Source: Microbacterium sp. M28
GTDB taxonomy: Bacteria; Actinomycetota; Actinomycetes; Actinomycetales; Microbacteriaceae
DNA length: 64,000 bases
Direction of reading: 5' to 3'
Assembly (NCBI RefSeq): GCF_025836995.1
Contig: NZ_CP107546.1
Coordinates: 496,001-560,000 of the forward strand
Shown piece by piece: positions 37,299 to 46,711 of this stretch (the first letter of the stretch is position 1; each line of letters opens with the position of its first letter). Made by a program: the position numbers and the translations under genes. The notes below the pieces were generated by a model, which saw only the letters and a program-made list of their open reading frames with translations, made no database searches and had not been told where the DNA came from.

Positions 37299-38288
37299 GT
37301 GAACTATTACCTGAGAAAGGTGGGCTTCTACATCGTCGCCCTCTGGGCGGCGCTGACGCTCAACTTCCTGATTCCGCGGCTGCTGCCGGGCAACCCGGTC
37401 GACATCCTGCTCGCCAAGCTCCAGCAGCGCGGCGGCCAGGTGTCTGCCGAGACCAGGCAGGCCTACGAACTCCTCCTCGGGGGCGACTCGTCGCAACCCC
37501 TCATCGCGCAGTACTGGAACTACCTCGTGAACGTCTTCAAGGGCGATCTCGGGGTGTCCGTGACGTACTTCCCGGCACCCGTGTCGGAGGTGATCGCGAC
37601 TTCACTGCCCTGGACGATCATGCTCATCGGGGTCGCGACGGTGCTGTCGTTCATCATCGGCATCACACTCGGCGCGCTCGTCGGATGGAAGCCGGGCACC
37701 TGGCTGGATTCGCTGGTGCCGGCGACGACCCTGCTGGCCGCGGTGCCGTACTTCTGGCTGGCGCTGATCCTCGTCTACTTCCTTTCCACGCAACTGGGCT
37801 GGTTCCCCTCGCAGGGCGGCTACGACGTGATCCTCGACCCCGGTTGGAACTGGGAGTTCATCCAGTCCGCCATCTACTACGGGTTCCTGCCGGCGCTGAC
37901 GATCGTCATCGCCTCGCTCGGCGGCTGGCTGCTCGGGATGCGCAACATGATGGTCTCGACCCTGTCCGAGGACTACATCCTCACCGCGCACGCCAAGGGG
38001 CTGGCGAACGGGACGATCCTGCGCGGCTACGCGGCACGCAACGCCGTGCTCCCCTCGATCGCGGGCTTCGCCATCTCGCTCGGCTTCGTCGTCTCGGGCT
38101 CCGTCGTGACCGAGCAGGTGTTCTCCTACCCGGGCATCGGCTCGAAGCTGCTCTCCGCGGTGACCAACAACGATTACGCGCTTATGCAGGGCCTGTTCCT
38201 GTTCATCACGCTGGCGGTGCTCGGAGCGAACTTCATCGTCGACCTCTTCTACGGCCTCATCGATCCCCGCACGCGGGCACGGAGCTGA
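37299..38288 (+). CDS. ABC transporter permease (DppB-type)
   Basis: 329 residues with GTG start at 37299. Six membrane helices and the binding-protein-dependent transport loop (EDYILTAHAKGLANGTILRGYAARNA, the EAA motif). The long first periplasmic loop after helix 1 is normal for the type. It forms the channel with the next gene. Five bases separate it from the second permease. Confidence 0.92.
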   Translation: MNYYLRKVGFYIVALWAALTLNFLIPRLLPGNPVDILLAKLQQRGGQVSAETRQAYELLLGGDSSQPLIAQYWNYLVNVFKGDLGVSVTYFPAPVSEVIATSLPWTIMLIGVATVLSFIIGITLGALVGWKPGTWLDSLVPATTLLAAVPYFWLALILVYFLSTQLGWFPSQGGYDVILDPGWNWEFIQSAIYYGFLPALTIVIASLGGWLLGMRNMMVSTLSEDYILTAHAKGLANGTILRGYAARNAVLPSIAGFAISLGFVVSGSVVTEQVFSYPGIGSKLLSAVTNNDYALMQGLFLFITLAVLGANFIVDLFYGLIDPRTRARS

Positions 38289-38293
38289 TCGCC

Positions 38294-39295
38294 ATGACCA
38301 ACATCGCACCGGAAACGGAAACCTCGGTCGCCGACGGCACCGAGCTCATCATCACCCGCCAGCAGCGCGACGGCGCACGCCGGCGATCGCGTTCGGCCCT
38401 ACGGCAGATGCTTCCGACGATGACCCCGTGGCTCGCCACCGGACTCATCCTCATCGGCGCCATCGCCCTGTTCGGACTGATCGGCCCGATGTTCGTGGGC
38501 GATCCGGCGGCCATCAGCAACATCGGTCTGACCCCGCCCTCGGCCGAGCACCTGATGGGAACCACCCAGACCGGCCAGGACGTCTTCGCGCAGCTCGCAT
38601 ACGCCACGCGCGGCTCGCTCGAGATCGGCATCATCGTCGGCATCCTCGCAACCGTGCTCTCGGCCTTCTTCGGCATCCTGGGCGCCTACATCGGGGGCTT
38701 CGCCGACGAGGCGTTCTCGCTGCTGTCGAATGTCTTCCTCGTGATCCCCGGCCTCCCGCTCGTCATCGTCATCTCGGGTTTCGTACCAGCCGAAGCGCGC
38801 GGGCTGTGGACGATCGCCGTGGTCCTCGCGATCACGAGCTGGGCCGGATCGGCCAGAGTGCTGCGAGCGCAGACGCTGTCCATCCGCAGCCGTGACTACG
38901 TCGCAGCCAACCGCGTCGCGGGCGAACGCGCGTGGCGCGTCATCGTCGTCGAGATCCTGCCGAACCTGCTGCCCGTGCTGGCCTCGCAGTTCGTCTTCGC
39001 GGTCATCGCCGCGATCCTCGGCGAGGCCGGACTGTCGTTCCTCGGACTCGGGGCGTCCAACGCCTCGACTCTGGGCACGATGCTGTTCTACGCGCAGAAC
39101 GGCTTCGCCCTGCCGCTCGGAGCCTGGTGGTGGTTCATCCCGCCAGGGCTCATCATCGCCCTGTTCGGCATGGGCCTGTCGCTGGTGAACTTCTCCATCG
39201 ACGAGATCATCAACCCCAAGCTCAAGAACGTGCGCCTGCACGCGCGCACCGAGCGTCGTGAACGCCGCGCATCGCACAAGAAGGAGCGTGCCTGA
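38294..39295 (+). CDS. ABC transporter permease (DppC-type)
   Basis: 333 residues. A cytoplasmic N-terminus of about 45 residues is followed by six helices; GTTQTGQDVFAQLAYATRGSL and the EAA loop RDYVAANRVAGERAWRVIVVEILPN are present. It is the partner of the DppB-type protein. The basic C-terminal tail ends at a TGATG overlap with the ATPase gene. Confidence 0.92.
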   Translation: MTNIAPETETSVADGTELIITRQQRDGARRRSRSALRQMLPTMTPWLATGLILIGAIALFGLIGPMFVGDPAAISNIGLTPPSAEHLMGTTQTGQDVFAQLAYATRGSLEIGIIVGILATVLSAFFGILGAYIGGFADEAFSLLSNVFLVIPGLPLVIVISGFVPAEARGLWTIAVVLAITSWAGSARVLRAQTLSIRSRDYVAANRVAGERAWRVIVVEILPNLLPVLASQFVFAVIAAILGEAGLSFLGLGASNASTLGTMLFYAQNGFALPLGAWWWFIPPGLIIALFGMGLSLVNFSIDEIINPKLKNVRLHARTERRERRASHKKERA

Positions 39296-40182
39296 TGAGT
39301 GCTGTCATCGAAGAACGCCGTCCAGTGCTGTCCGTCTCGGACCTCACAGTGGTCTACGAGGTCGACACTCCCGTCACCGCGGTGCGCAACGCGTCGTTCG
39401 ACCTCGCCGCCGGGGAGATCCTCGGCCTCGCCGGTGAATCCGGATGCGGCAAGACGACGCTCGCCTACGCGATCAATCGGCTGCACAAGCCGCCGGCTCG
39501 GATCACGACCGGCAGCATCGTCTTCCACGGCCGAGGCGGTGACGTCGATCTGCTCGAGCTCGGCGACGAGAAACTGCGGGCGTTCCGCTGGTCCGAGCTG
39601 TCCATGGTGTTCCAGGGCGCGATGAACGCGCTCAACCCCGTCACCAGCATCCGCGTGCAGCTGGAGGATGTCCTGCAGGCCCATCGCCCGCAGATGTCGC
39701 GCGCCGAGCGACGCGCGCGTGCGGCGGATGTGCTCTCCCGCGTCGGCGTGGATCCGGCCCGGCTGACGTCCTATCCGCACGAGCTGTCCGGCGGCATGCG
39801 GCAGCGCGTCATGATCGCGATGGCGATGATCCTCGAACCGCAGGTCATGATCATGGACGAGCCGACCACCGCGCTCGACGTGGTCGTGCAGCGCGACATC
39901 CTCCGGGAGATCGTGCGTCTGCGCGACGAGCTCGGCTTCGCCGTGATCTTCATCACCCACGACCTGCCACTGCTGCTCGAGATCAGCGACCGCATCGCGG
40001 TGATGCTCAAGGGCGAGATCGTCGAGCTGCGTTCCGCCGACGAGATGTACCGGGATCCGCATCACGAGTACACCAGGAAGCTCCTGGGCTCGTTCCCGAG
40101 TCTCAGCGGCTCGAGGGGATCGTTCATCCGCACCGGAATCGACGTCGATGCCGGTGCCGACACCGAGGAGACGCCCGCATGA
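39295..40182 (+). CDS. ABC transporter ATP-binding protein (DppD-type)
   Basis: 295 residues. Walker A GESGCGKTT at 47-55, signature LSGGMRQRV, Walker B MIMDEPTTALD, and H-loop FITHDL. It energises sugar uptake together with the next ATPase. At 295 residues it is shorter than the usual 320-350, lacking much of the C-terminal oligopeptide-ATPase extension. AAGGAG precedes the ATG. Its stop overlaps the next start. Confidence 0.93.
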   Translation: MSAVIEERRPVLSVSDLTVVYEVDTPVTAVRNASFDLAAGEILGLAGESGCGKTTLAYAINRLHKPPARITTGSIVFHGRGGDVDLLELGDEKLRAFRWSELSMVFQGAMNALNPVTSIRVQLEDVLQAHRPQMSRAERRARAADVLSRVGVDPARLTSYPHELSGGMRQRVMIAMAMILEPQVMIMDEPTTALDVVVQRDILREIVRLRDELGFAVIFITHDLPLLLEISDRIAVMLKGEIVELRSADEMYRDPHHEYTRKLLGSFPSLSGSRGSFIRTGIDVDAGADTEETPA

Positions 40183-41069
40183 CCGATGTGAAGGTCACAG
40201 ACCTGGTCAAGGAGTTCAGCATCCGCAAGGGGCTGCGCCATCAGCGGTTCCGTGCCGTCGACGGCGTCTCGTTCGACCTCGTCCCCGGCCGGACGGTCGC
40301 GCTGGTCGGAGAGTCAGGATCGGGCAAATCGACCATCGCCCGCATCCTCTCCAAGCTCGAACGGCCCACCTCAGGCAGCATCGAGGTCACACAGGCGGAC
40401 GGGCGTGCCGTATCGGGGCGCGAGTACCGCAGCCACGTGCAGATGGTCTTCCAGGATCCCTTCGCGTCCCTCAACCCGTTCCATTCGATCGAGCACCACA
40501 TCGCGCGGCCGTTGCGGATCCACAAGCGCACGCGGGGGGCGCACGAGACCTACGAGCGCGTCATCGAGATGCTGGAGCGGGTGAACCTGGACGAGTCGTT
40601 CGCGCAACGGCGACCGCATGAGCTCTCCGGAGGCCAGCGCCAGCGCGTCGCGATCGCGCGGGCCCTCGCACCGGGTGCGCAGGTGGTGCTGGCCGACGAG
40701 CCGGTGTCGATGCTCGACGTCTCGATCCGACTCGGCGTGCTGAACCTGCTCGGCCGGCTGCAGCGCGAGGACGACCTGGCGGTGCTGTACATCACGCACG
40801 ACCTCGCGACCGCGCGGCACTTCTCGGACGAGATCCTCGTGCTCTACAAGGGCCGCGTCGTCGAGCGGGGACCGGCCGATGCCGTGATCCTCGACCCGCA
40901 CCACGACTACACCAGGCTGCTCGCGATGGCCGCTCCCGACCCGGAGCGCATCGGCAAGATCGTGAGCGGCGAGAAGGCGCCGGACCGCTCGAAACTGGAC
41001 AACTCGACGTGCTACAACCACTTCACCGGTGAGTGGGAGGGCGCGCGGACGCCGGCCGGCGTGAGCTGA
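40179..41069 (+). CDS. ABC transporter ATP-binding protein (DppF-type)
   Basis: 296 residues. Walker A GESGSGKST at 44-52, signature LSGGQRQRVAIARAL, and Walker B VVLADEPVSMLD. The C-terminal CYNHFTGEWEG segment resembles the FeS-like oligo_HPY tail with its cysteine reduced to one. ATGA overlap with the preceding ATPase; a strong terminator follows, so this closes the operon. Confidence 0.93.
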   Translation: MTDVKVTDLVKEFSIRKGLRHQRFRAVDGVSFDLVPGRTVALVGESGSGKSTIARILSKLERPTSGSIEVTQADGRAVSGREYRSHVQMVFQDPFASLNPFHSIEHHIARPLRIHKRTRGAHETYERVIEMLERVNLDESFAQRRPHELSGGQRQRVAIARALAPGAQVVLADEPVSMLDVSIRLGVLNLLGRLQREDDLAVLYITHDLATARHFSDEILVLYKGRVVERGPADAVILDPHHDYTRLLAMAAPDPERIGKIVSGEKAPDRSKLDNSTCYNHFTGEWEGARTPAGVS

Positions 41070-41073
41070 CGCG

Positions 41074-41110
41074 ACGGGGAGGGCGGCTCCCGGGGAGCCG
41101 CCCTCCCCGT
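41074..41110. terminator. Bidirectional terminator between the ABC operon and alpha-galactosidase
   Basis: An 18-bp perfect inverted repeat (41074-41091 with 41093-41110) of G/C-rich sequence, between convergent genes. Confidence 0.88.
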
Positions 41111-41120
41111 GCGCACTGCG

Positions 41121-43247
41121 TCACAGCGCCCGCACGTCGAACGTGCGGGCGCTCGGCTCCGCCGTCGGCGCTGTCGTCTCGAGGACACCGGCCTCGGCAT
41201 CCCAGGTCCAGGTCCAGCCGGCGGCATCCGCCGGGAAGAACGGGGTCGCCTCGAGCTCTCGTCCTCGCGCCCACGGCAGGTGCAGGGATGCCGTGGCGTC
41301 GCCCGCACGACGCCACACGGAGACGTAGGCCTGCGCGGCTGTCGCGTCGTGCAGGCCGAGCGAGACCCAGTCCGCGTCCCAGGCGGGCAGGCCGAGGGGC
41401 CAGACGGGATGGCGGTCGCGAATGTCGGCGAGCACCGTCTTCTGCGCGGCCACCGCGGCCCGCACGGCGTCGACCTCGACGGGCGTCATCCGATTGAGGT
41501 ATCCGGACAGGTACATGCGGCCGAGCACGCCGTTCACGAGGGCGAAGGTGCGCGCCTCCGCGCTCATGCCGGTCTGCGGGTAGGCCCAGTTGCCGGCCTG
41601 CTCGGGCAGGATGGCAGCCGGGGCGGCGGCGGCGATCGACGCGTACGCGACGGGGTCCTGCTGATCCGAGGTCGACTGCATGTGCAGACGCGACAGCAGG
41701 GCGTAGTCCATGCGCATCGCCCCGGAGGAGCAGTTCTCGATGAGGAGGTCCGGATGCCGGTCCTGGACGGCGTCGATCCAGTCCAGCAGCGCCCTGGCGT
41801 GCTCGAGGTGCCCGTGGCCAGGTGCGAGCCCGCCGAGGTCGCTCCCCGGGCCGGTCATCGTGTTCTCGTCCATCTTGATGAAGCCGATGCCGTAGTCGTC
41901 CACGAGGCGGTCGACCACGGCATCCAGATGCGCACGGGCGGCCGGATGGCGCAGGTCGAGGAGGTGCCGACCGTGCTCGGCGATGCGCACCCCGCGGCGC
42001 TGGAAGAACGCGTCGTCCGGCAGGGTCTCGGCCAGCGGGGAGCGCACACCGATGACCTCCGGCTCCAGCCACAGCCCCGGCGTCATGCCGCGCGAGCGGA
42101 TGTGCTCGGTGACCTCGGCGATGCCGCCGGGGAAGCGCGCCGTCGACGGCTCCCAGGCGCCGACGCCGTCCCACCAATGCCCGTCGGCGTACCAGCCGGC
42201 GTCGATGCAGAAGTAGTCGGCGCCCGCCTCGGCGGCGGCGTCGACGAGCGGGAGCAGCCGCTCGGTGGTCGGGTCACCCATGAGGGTGTTCATGTAATCG
42301 TTGAACACGACCGGGAGCGCATCGTCCGCGGCGCGGGGATGCCGGATCGCGCGGCGGTGATCGGTGAGGGCGCGCAGGGCGTCCGTCGCATCGCCCAGCG
42401 CGACGGCGATCGACACGGCCACCGAGACGAAGGTCTCACCGTCTCGCAGCCGCACGCTCCACTGGTGCTCCTGGTCGGTCGGGCCGGACAGCAGCAGGTA
42501 GGCGCCGTGGCCGTTCTCGCCGAGCTCGGCCAGCCAGGGACCGTTGTGCTCGATCTGCCACGCCAGCGCGTATCCGGTATCCGCCGCGGCCACCGCGGCG
42601 ACGGGGACCTTCTCGCCGCTGGACCACGAGCCGCGGTTCCCGAGCGCGATGCGGGTGCGCGGCGGCTGGTGGTGGTGCGCCTGTCGGAGGACGTCGACGA
42701 GGCCGGCGGCGCGGAGCGGCTCCACGTGCCACCGGCTCTCGGCGATCCAGTCGTTGTCGGCGTGCGCGAGGACGAGGGCGTCGACGGATTCGGCGCGCGC
42801 GTCGGCGAGGAAGGACCCGGTCGCGAAGCTCGACACGACATCGATCACGAGGTCGGTGGCGACCGTCACCTCGGTCCACGTGCGCAGGGCTGCGGTCGCC
42901 CCGTAGGCCTCGAAGACGCTGGTCACGCGGATGCCGCGGTCGGCGTCGACCTGGGTGAGGCGCAGTTCGTGACGGCCGTCGTGCTCGGTGCGCGTCTCGG
43001 ATGCGAAGCGGAGGTCGCGCCCGATGACCGTGTCCACGTGGCGGTAGCTTCCCGGGAACCGGCCGTGGCCGAAGGCGGAGAGCTCCACGAGGGGCTGTTC
43101 GCCGTGACCGCCGGGAAGGACGGGTGCGGGCGACGGCGATCCCGCCGGCCGCAGGGCGAGCACCGACACCGGGCCGTCCTCGGGGGTGGCGAAGCTCACG
43201 GAGAGGCCGGGTGTATCCCAGCGGATGCTGCGGTGGTCGGCTGTCAT
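41121..43247 (-). CDS. GH36 alpha-galactosidase (first)
   Basis: 708 residues. N-terminal beta-supersandwich, then a catalytic barrel from about 310 with DYFCIDAGWY and GLWLEPEVIG. Nucleophile D460 lies in the FIKMDEN motif and acid/base D528 in the STSDQQDP segment after ENCSSG. No signal peptide, so it is cytoplasmic. It would remove alpha-1,6-galactose from imported galactomannan or raffinose-type oligosaccharides. Start 43247 was chosen because AAGGAG lies upstream; an in-frame ATG at 43292 is weaker. Divergent from the ROK gene, sharing its operator region. Confidence 0.88.
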   Translation of the reverse strand: MTADHRSIRWDTPGLSVSFATPEDGPVSVLALRPAGSPSPAPVLPGGHGEQPLVELSAFGHGRFPGSYRHVDTVIGRDLRFASETRTEHDGRHELRLTQVDADRGIRVTSVFEAYGATAALRTWTEVTVATDLVIDVVSSFATGSFLADARAESVDALVLAHADNDWIAESRWHVEPLRAAGLVDVLRQAHHHQPPRTRIALGNRGSWSSGEKVPVAAVAAADTGYALAWQIEHNGPWLAELGENGHGAYLLLSGPTDQEHQWSVRLRDGETFVSVAVSIAVALGDATDALRALTDHRRAIRHPRAADDALPVVFNDYMNTLMGDPTTERLLPLVDAAAEAGADYFCIDAGWYADGHWWDGVGAWEPSTARFPGGIAEVTEHIRSRGMTPGLWLEPEVIGVRSPLAETLPDDAFFQRRGVRIAEHGRHLLDLRHPAARAHLDAVVDRLVDDYGIGFIKMDENTMTGPGSDLGGLAPGHGHLEHARALLDWIDAVQDRHPDLLIENCSSGAMRMDYALLSRLHMQSTSDQQDPVAYASIAAAAPAAILPEQAGNWAYPQTGMSAEARTFALVNGVLGRMYLSGYLNRMTPVEVDAVRAAVAAQKTVLADIRDRHPVWPLGLPAWDADWVSLGLHDATAAQAYVSVWRRAGDATASLHLPWARGRELEATPFFPADAAGWTWTWDAEAGVLETTAPTAEPSARTFDVRAL

Positions 43248-43316
43248 GGAAATCGGCGCTCCTTCGCGGCGGATGTGATGAGATCCTTTCAAGAGCGGCG
43301 GGATCCGTGCAACATA

Positions 43317-43339
43317 CTATGTTTATTGAGGTGACAAAC
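43317..43339. promoter_or_regulatory. Candidate ROK operator between divergent genes
   Basis: CTATGT (43317-43322), 11 bases, ACAAAC (43334-43339). It ends one base before the ROK start codon and includes its likely Shine-Dalgarno GAGGT, so binding would block the regulator's own translation region and the divergent alpha-galactosidase promoter. Confidence 0.6.
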
Positions 43340-44455
43340 ATGGCCGAAATGTCGGCACCGATGCGCGCGGCTCTGCTGGAGGTTCTCATCCACGGCGAGC
43401 TGCCGCGCGCCGAGATCGCACGGCGGCTCCTGCTGTCCAGGGCGAGCCTGACCCGCATCACGAGACAGCTCGTCGACGGGGGATTCCTGACCGAGGGGGA
43501 GACCCGGCTGGTCGGCCAGACCGGCCGCCCGTCGGAGATGCTCTCGGTGCGCGCCGAGGCGCTGCACTTCCTCGGGATCAAGCTCACCGGTGACCGGCTC
43601 TACGCCGTCGTCACCGATCTGTCCGCGCGCATCGTCGCGGCCGCGGAACAGTCGATCGAGTCCCGGGAGCCCGTGGATGTGGTGGCTCAGATCGCCGCCG
43701 TCGCACGCGAGTTCGCCGAGGCGGGGCATGAGCTTTCCGCCGTCGGCATCGCGCTGGCAGGTCGCGCTCGTCAGGGGCAGGGCGGTGCCGTCGTGGAGCG
43801 CTCGGCGTTCCTGGACTGGACCGATGTCGCCCTGGGGCCCCTCGTGGCGGAGGCCACAGGGCTGCCGTGCTCCGTCGAGAACGACGTCCAGGCGCTGACG
43901 GCGACCGAGCACTGGTTCGGGGCGGGGGCGGGCATCGACGACATGGCGCTGATCACCGTGGGCGTCGGCATCGGGTGCGGTCTGGTCGTCAACGGCGAGG
44001 TCGTCGAAGGCGCGCACGCGCGGGCCGGTCAGATGAGCCACATGATCGTCGACGAGGCAGGGCCCTACTGCGGGCTCGGACACCGGGGGTGCGTGTCGAG
44101 TCTGCTCGTGAATGCGGCGATCAGCAAGGCCGTGCGTCGGGCCGAGGATGAGTACGAGCAGTCCGTCGAGGACGCCAGGGGCGGCGATCCGATCGCACTG
44201 GCGGCGTTCGCCGATGCCGGGCGGGCGCTCGGCGCGCTCATCGCCATGGTCGTCAATCTCGTCGACCCGAAGAAGGTCGTGCTCACCGGCGACGGCATCG
44301 CGGTGCACGAGCTGGGTGGAGATGCGATGCGCGCGGCGCTCGCCGAGCGACTCGACAAGGACGCCGCTGAAGTGGATCTCGACGTGCGGGCGTGGGACTT
44401 CTCGAAGTGGGCTCGGGCGGGTGCCGGAATCGCGATTCGAGGGATGCTCACCTAG
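43340..44455 (+). CDS. ROK family transcriptional regulator
   Basis: 371 residues. The winged helix (about 5-65) includes AEIARRLLLSRASLTRITRQLVDGG; the rest is the ROK sugar-binding fold (VGIALAG, ALITVGVGIGCGLVVNG). The usual GExGH motif reads AGQMSH and the zinc motif reads YCGLGHRGCVSS without the usual Glu, so kinase activity is unlikely. The open frame extends far upstream, but GAGGT 7 bp before ATG 43340 and family length favour this start. Predicted master regulator of the galactomannan-oligosaccharide locus. Confidence 0.88.
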   Translation: MAEMSAPMRAALLEVLIHGELPRAEIARRLLLSRASLTRITRQLVDGGFLTEGETRLVGQTGRPSEMLSVRAEALHFLGIKLTGDRLYAVVTDLSARIVAAAEQSIESREPVDVVAQIAAVAREFAEAGHELSAVGIALAGRARQGQGGAVVERSAFLDWTDVALGPLVAEATGLPCSVENDVQALTATEHWFGAGAGIDDMALITVGVGIGCGLVVNGEVVEGAHARAGQMSHMIVDEAGPYCGLGHRGCVSSLLVNAAISKAVRRAEDEYEQSVEDARGGDPIALAAFADAGRALGALIAMVVNLVDPKKVVLTGDGIAVHELGGDAMRAALAERLDKDAAEVDLDVRAWDFSKWARAGAGIAIRGMLT

Positions 44456-44458
44456 CCG

Positions 44459-44502
44459 CTTTGTTTCATATATTGACAAAGTGGGCTGATTCGCGGGAAT
44501 CT
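44459..44502 (+). promoter_or_regulatory. Alpha-galactosidase promoter with the best ROK operator
   Basis: CTTTGT (44459-44464), 11 bases, ACAAAG (44476-44481) is a perfect inverted repeat starting 3 bp after the ROK stop. TTGACA (44473-44478) overlaps its right half and GAATCT (44497-44502) is 18 bp on, so binding would cover the -35. Confidence 0.72.
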
Positions 44503-44540
44503 TGTCTGGACGGCTCGACCGTCACGACGGAGGTTTCTTC

Positions 44541-46655
44541 ATGCCCACCATTCGCCGCTTCCACGCCGCCGGCACTGCCCTGCTCGTCGCGTTCCGCGAC
44601 CACGGACTGCCCGAAGTGCTGCACTGGGGAGAGGACGTCGGCGACGCATCCGCCGAGGCGCTCAGCGCACTCGACGCCACGAACGCACGGCAGATCTCGG
44701 CCAGCGCGCTCGACGTGGCGTGGCCGCTGACGATCCTGCCGACGGAGCGGGATGGATGGGAAGGGCGTCCGGCACTGTCGGGCGCGGCCTCCGGCGCGCC
44801 GCTGCACCCGGACTGGTCGGTCACGGACGTGGATGCCGACGAGCACGGGTTCTCGATCATGGCTTCGGCGGAAGGCATGACGCTGCACAGCTCGCTGCGG
44901 TTCGACGACGCGGGTGTGCTGCGCATCGATCACCGCGTGATCAACGACGATGACGTGCCACTGACCATCGCCGCGCTCGACGCGACGCTGCCGGTCGCGG
45001 CCCGCGCGCGGGAGCTGCTCGACTTCACCGGACGGTGGACGCGGGAGCGCTCGCCGCAGCGTCGTCCGATCGCGATGGGCACGCATCTGCGCGAGTCGCG
45101 GCGCGGCCGGACGGGGCACGACGCCCCGACGCTCGCTGTGGCGGGGACGCCGGGCTTCGGTGACCGCTCCGGTGAGGTCTGGGCCGTGCATCTCGCGTGG
45201 AGCGCGGATGCCGTCTACCGCACCGATCGGCTGCCGGAAGGGCGCAGCGTGCTGGGCGCGGGCGAGCTGCTGCGACCGGACGAGATCGTGCTCGCGCGCG
45301 GTGAGGCATTCGCGGCGCCGACGGCGGTGTTCGTGTGGAGCGACGCCGGACTCGACGGGCTCTCCGCGCGACTGCATCGGTCGCTGCGGGCGCGGTCCGC
45401 GCATCCTTCGGCTCCGCGTCCGGTGGTGCTGAACACCTGGGAAGCGGTCTACTTCGATCACACGCTCGAACCGCTGACCGCGCTCGCCGACGTGGCCGCC
45501 GAGGTCGGTGTCGAACGATTCGTGCTCGATGACGGCTGGTTCCTCGGACGCCGCAGCGACACTGCGGGGCTCGGCGATTGGCACGTCGACGGGACGGTCT
45601 GGCCGGATGGACTCCACCCGATCGTCGAGCACGTGCGCGCGCTCGGGATGGGATTCGGCCTGTGGGTCGAGCCGGAGATGGTCAGCCCGGACTCGGCTCT
45701 CGCGGCTGAGCATCCGGAATGGCTGCTCCGGATGCCGGGGCGGACCACCCGGTCGTGGCGCAACCAGTACGTGCTGGACGTCGCCCAGCCCGCGGTCGCG
45801 GACTACCTGCTGGAGCGGCTGGGGGCGCTGCTGACCGAGTACCCGATCGAGTTCCTGAAGTGGGATCAGAACCGGGACGTGCTGGAAGCGGTGCACGCCG
45901 GGCGCGCGGGGATCGATGCGCAGACCCGGGCCGTGTACGCGCTGCTGGATGAGCTGCGCCGCCGGCACCCGGGTGTCGAGATCGAATCCTGCTCCTCCGG
46001 AGGAGCTCGTGTCGACCTCGGCATCCTGGAGCACGCCGATCGGATCTGGGCATCCGACACGAACGACCCCCTCGAGCGCTCGCGCATCCAGCGCTGGACC
46101 GAGCTGCTGCTGCCACCCGAGCTGATCGGCAGCCACATCGGTCCGGCGACGGCCCACACGACGCAGCGGGCGACCGAGCTCCGGTTCCGGATCGCGACGA
46201 CGCTGTTCGCGCACGGGGGTATCGAGACCGACATCACCCATCTGAGCGCAGACGAACGAGCGGACGTGAAAGCGTGGATCGGCGAGTACAAGCGCCTGCG
46301 CGGTCTCATGCGCTCGGGTGAGCTCGTGCACGGCGACGGGGATGATGACGGACAGGTGCTGACGGGCGTGGTGTCGTCGGACCGCCGTCACGGACTGTTC
46401 CGGCTGACGCGCGAGGTGACGGGAGAGTGGGCGGTGCCGCCGGCACTGCGTCTGCCCGGACTCGACCCCCGGGTGGACTACTGCGTGCGGGTGGTCCCTG
46501 CGCTGTCGGCGAGGAAGTTCCTGGACGCGAAGCCGGTGCCGTGGATCGCGGAGGGGAGCTGCGAGCTTCCCGGATCGCTGCTCGGCGCGGTCGGTGTGCG
46601 GGTGCCGCTGCTGGCACCGGCATCCGCGCTCGTGCTCGAGGTCGTGGCGCTCTGA
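44541..46655 (+). CDS. GH36 alpha-galactosidase (second)
   Basis: 704 residues, the canonical GH36 length. YFDHTLEPL and FVLDDGWFLGRRSD open the barrel; nucleophile D442 is in FLKWDQNRD and acid/base D506 in WASDTNDP, after ESCSSGGARVD. It is cytoplasmic. Compared with the 41121 enzyme it has the standard KWDxN and SDxxD motifs, so the two paralogues may differ in substrate length or linkage context. ACGGAGG precedes the ATG at 44541. It has its own operator-controlled promoter. Confidence 0.93.
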   Translation: MPTIRRFHAAGTALLVAFRDHGLPEVLHWGEDVGDASAEALSALDATNARQISASALDVAWPLTILPTERDGWEGRPALSGAASGAPLHPDWSVTDVDADEHGFSIMASAEGMTLHSSLRFDDAGVLRIDHRVINDDDVPLTIAALDATLPVAARARELLDFTGRWTRERSPQRRPIAMGTHLRESRRGRTGHDAPTLAVAGTPGFGDRSGEVWAVHLAWSADAVYRTDRLPEGRSVLGAGELLRPDEIVLARGEAFAAPTAVFVWSDAGLDGLSARLHRSLRARSAHPSAPRPVVLNTWEAVYFDHTLEPLTALADVAAEVGVERFVLDDGWFLGRRSDTAGLGDWHVDGTVWPDGLHPIVEHVRALGMGFGLWVEPEMVSPDSALAAEHPEWLLRMPGRTTRSWRNQYVLDVAQPAVADYLLERLGALLTEYPIEFLKWDQNRDVLEAVHAGRAGIDAQTRAVYALLDELRRRHPGVEIESCSSGGARVDLGILEHADRIWASDTNDPLERSRIQRWTELLLPPELIGSHIGPATAHTTQRATELRFRIATTLFAHGGIETDITHLSADERADVKAWIGEYKRLRGLMRSGELVHGDGDDDGQVLTGVVSSDRRHGLFRLTREVTGEWAVPPALRLPGLDPRVDYCVRVVPALSARKFLDAKPVPWIAEGSCELPGSLLGAVGVRVPLLAPASALVLEVVAL

Positions 46656-46711
46656 CACAGTGCCGAACGCTCGATTCGCGCAGATGCCGTGTCTCACGTA
46701 AACTGATCCGC

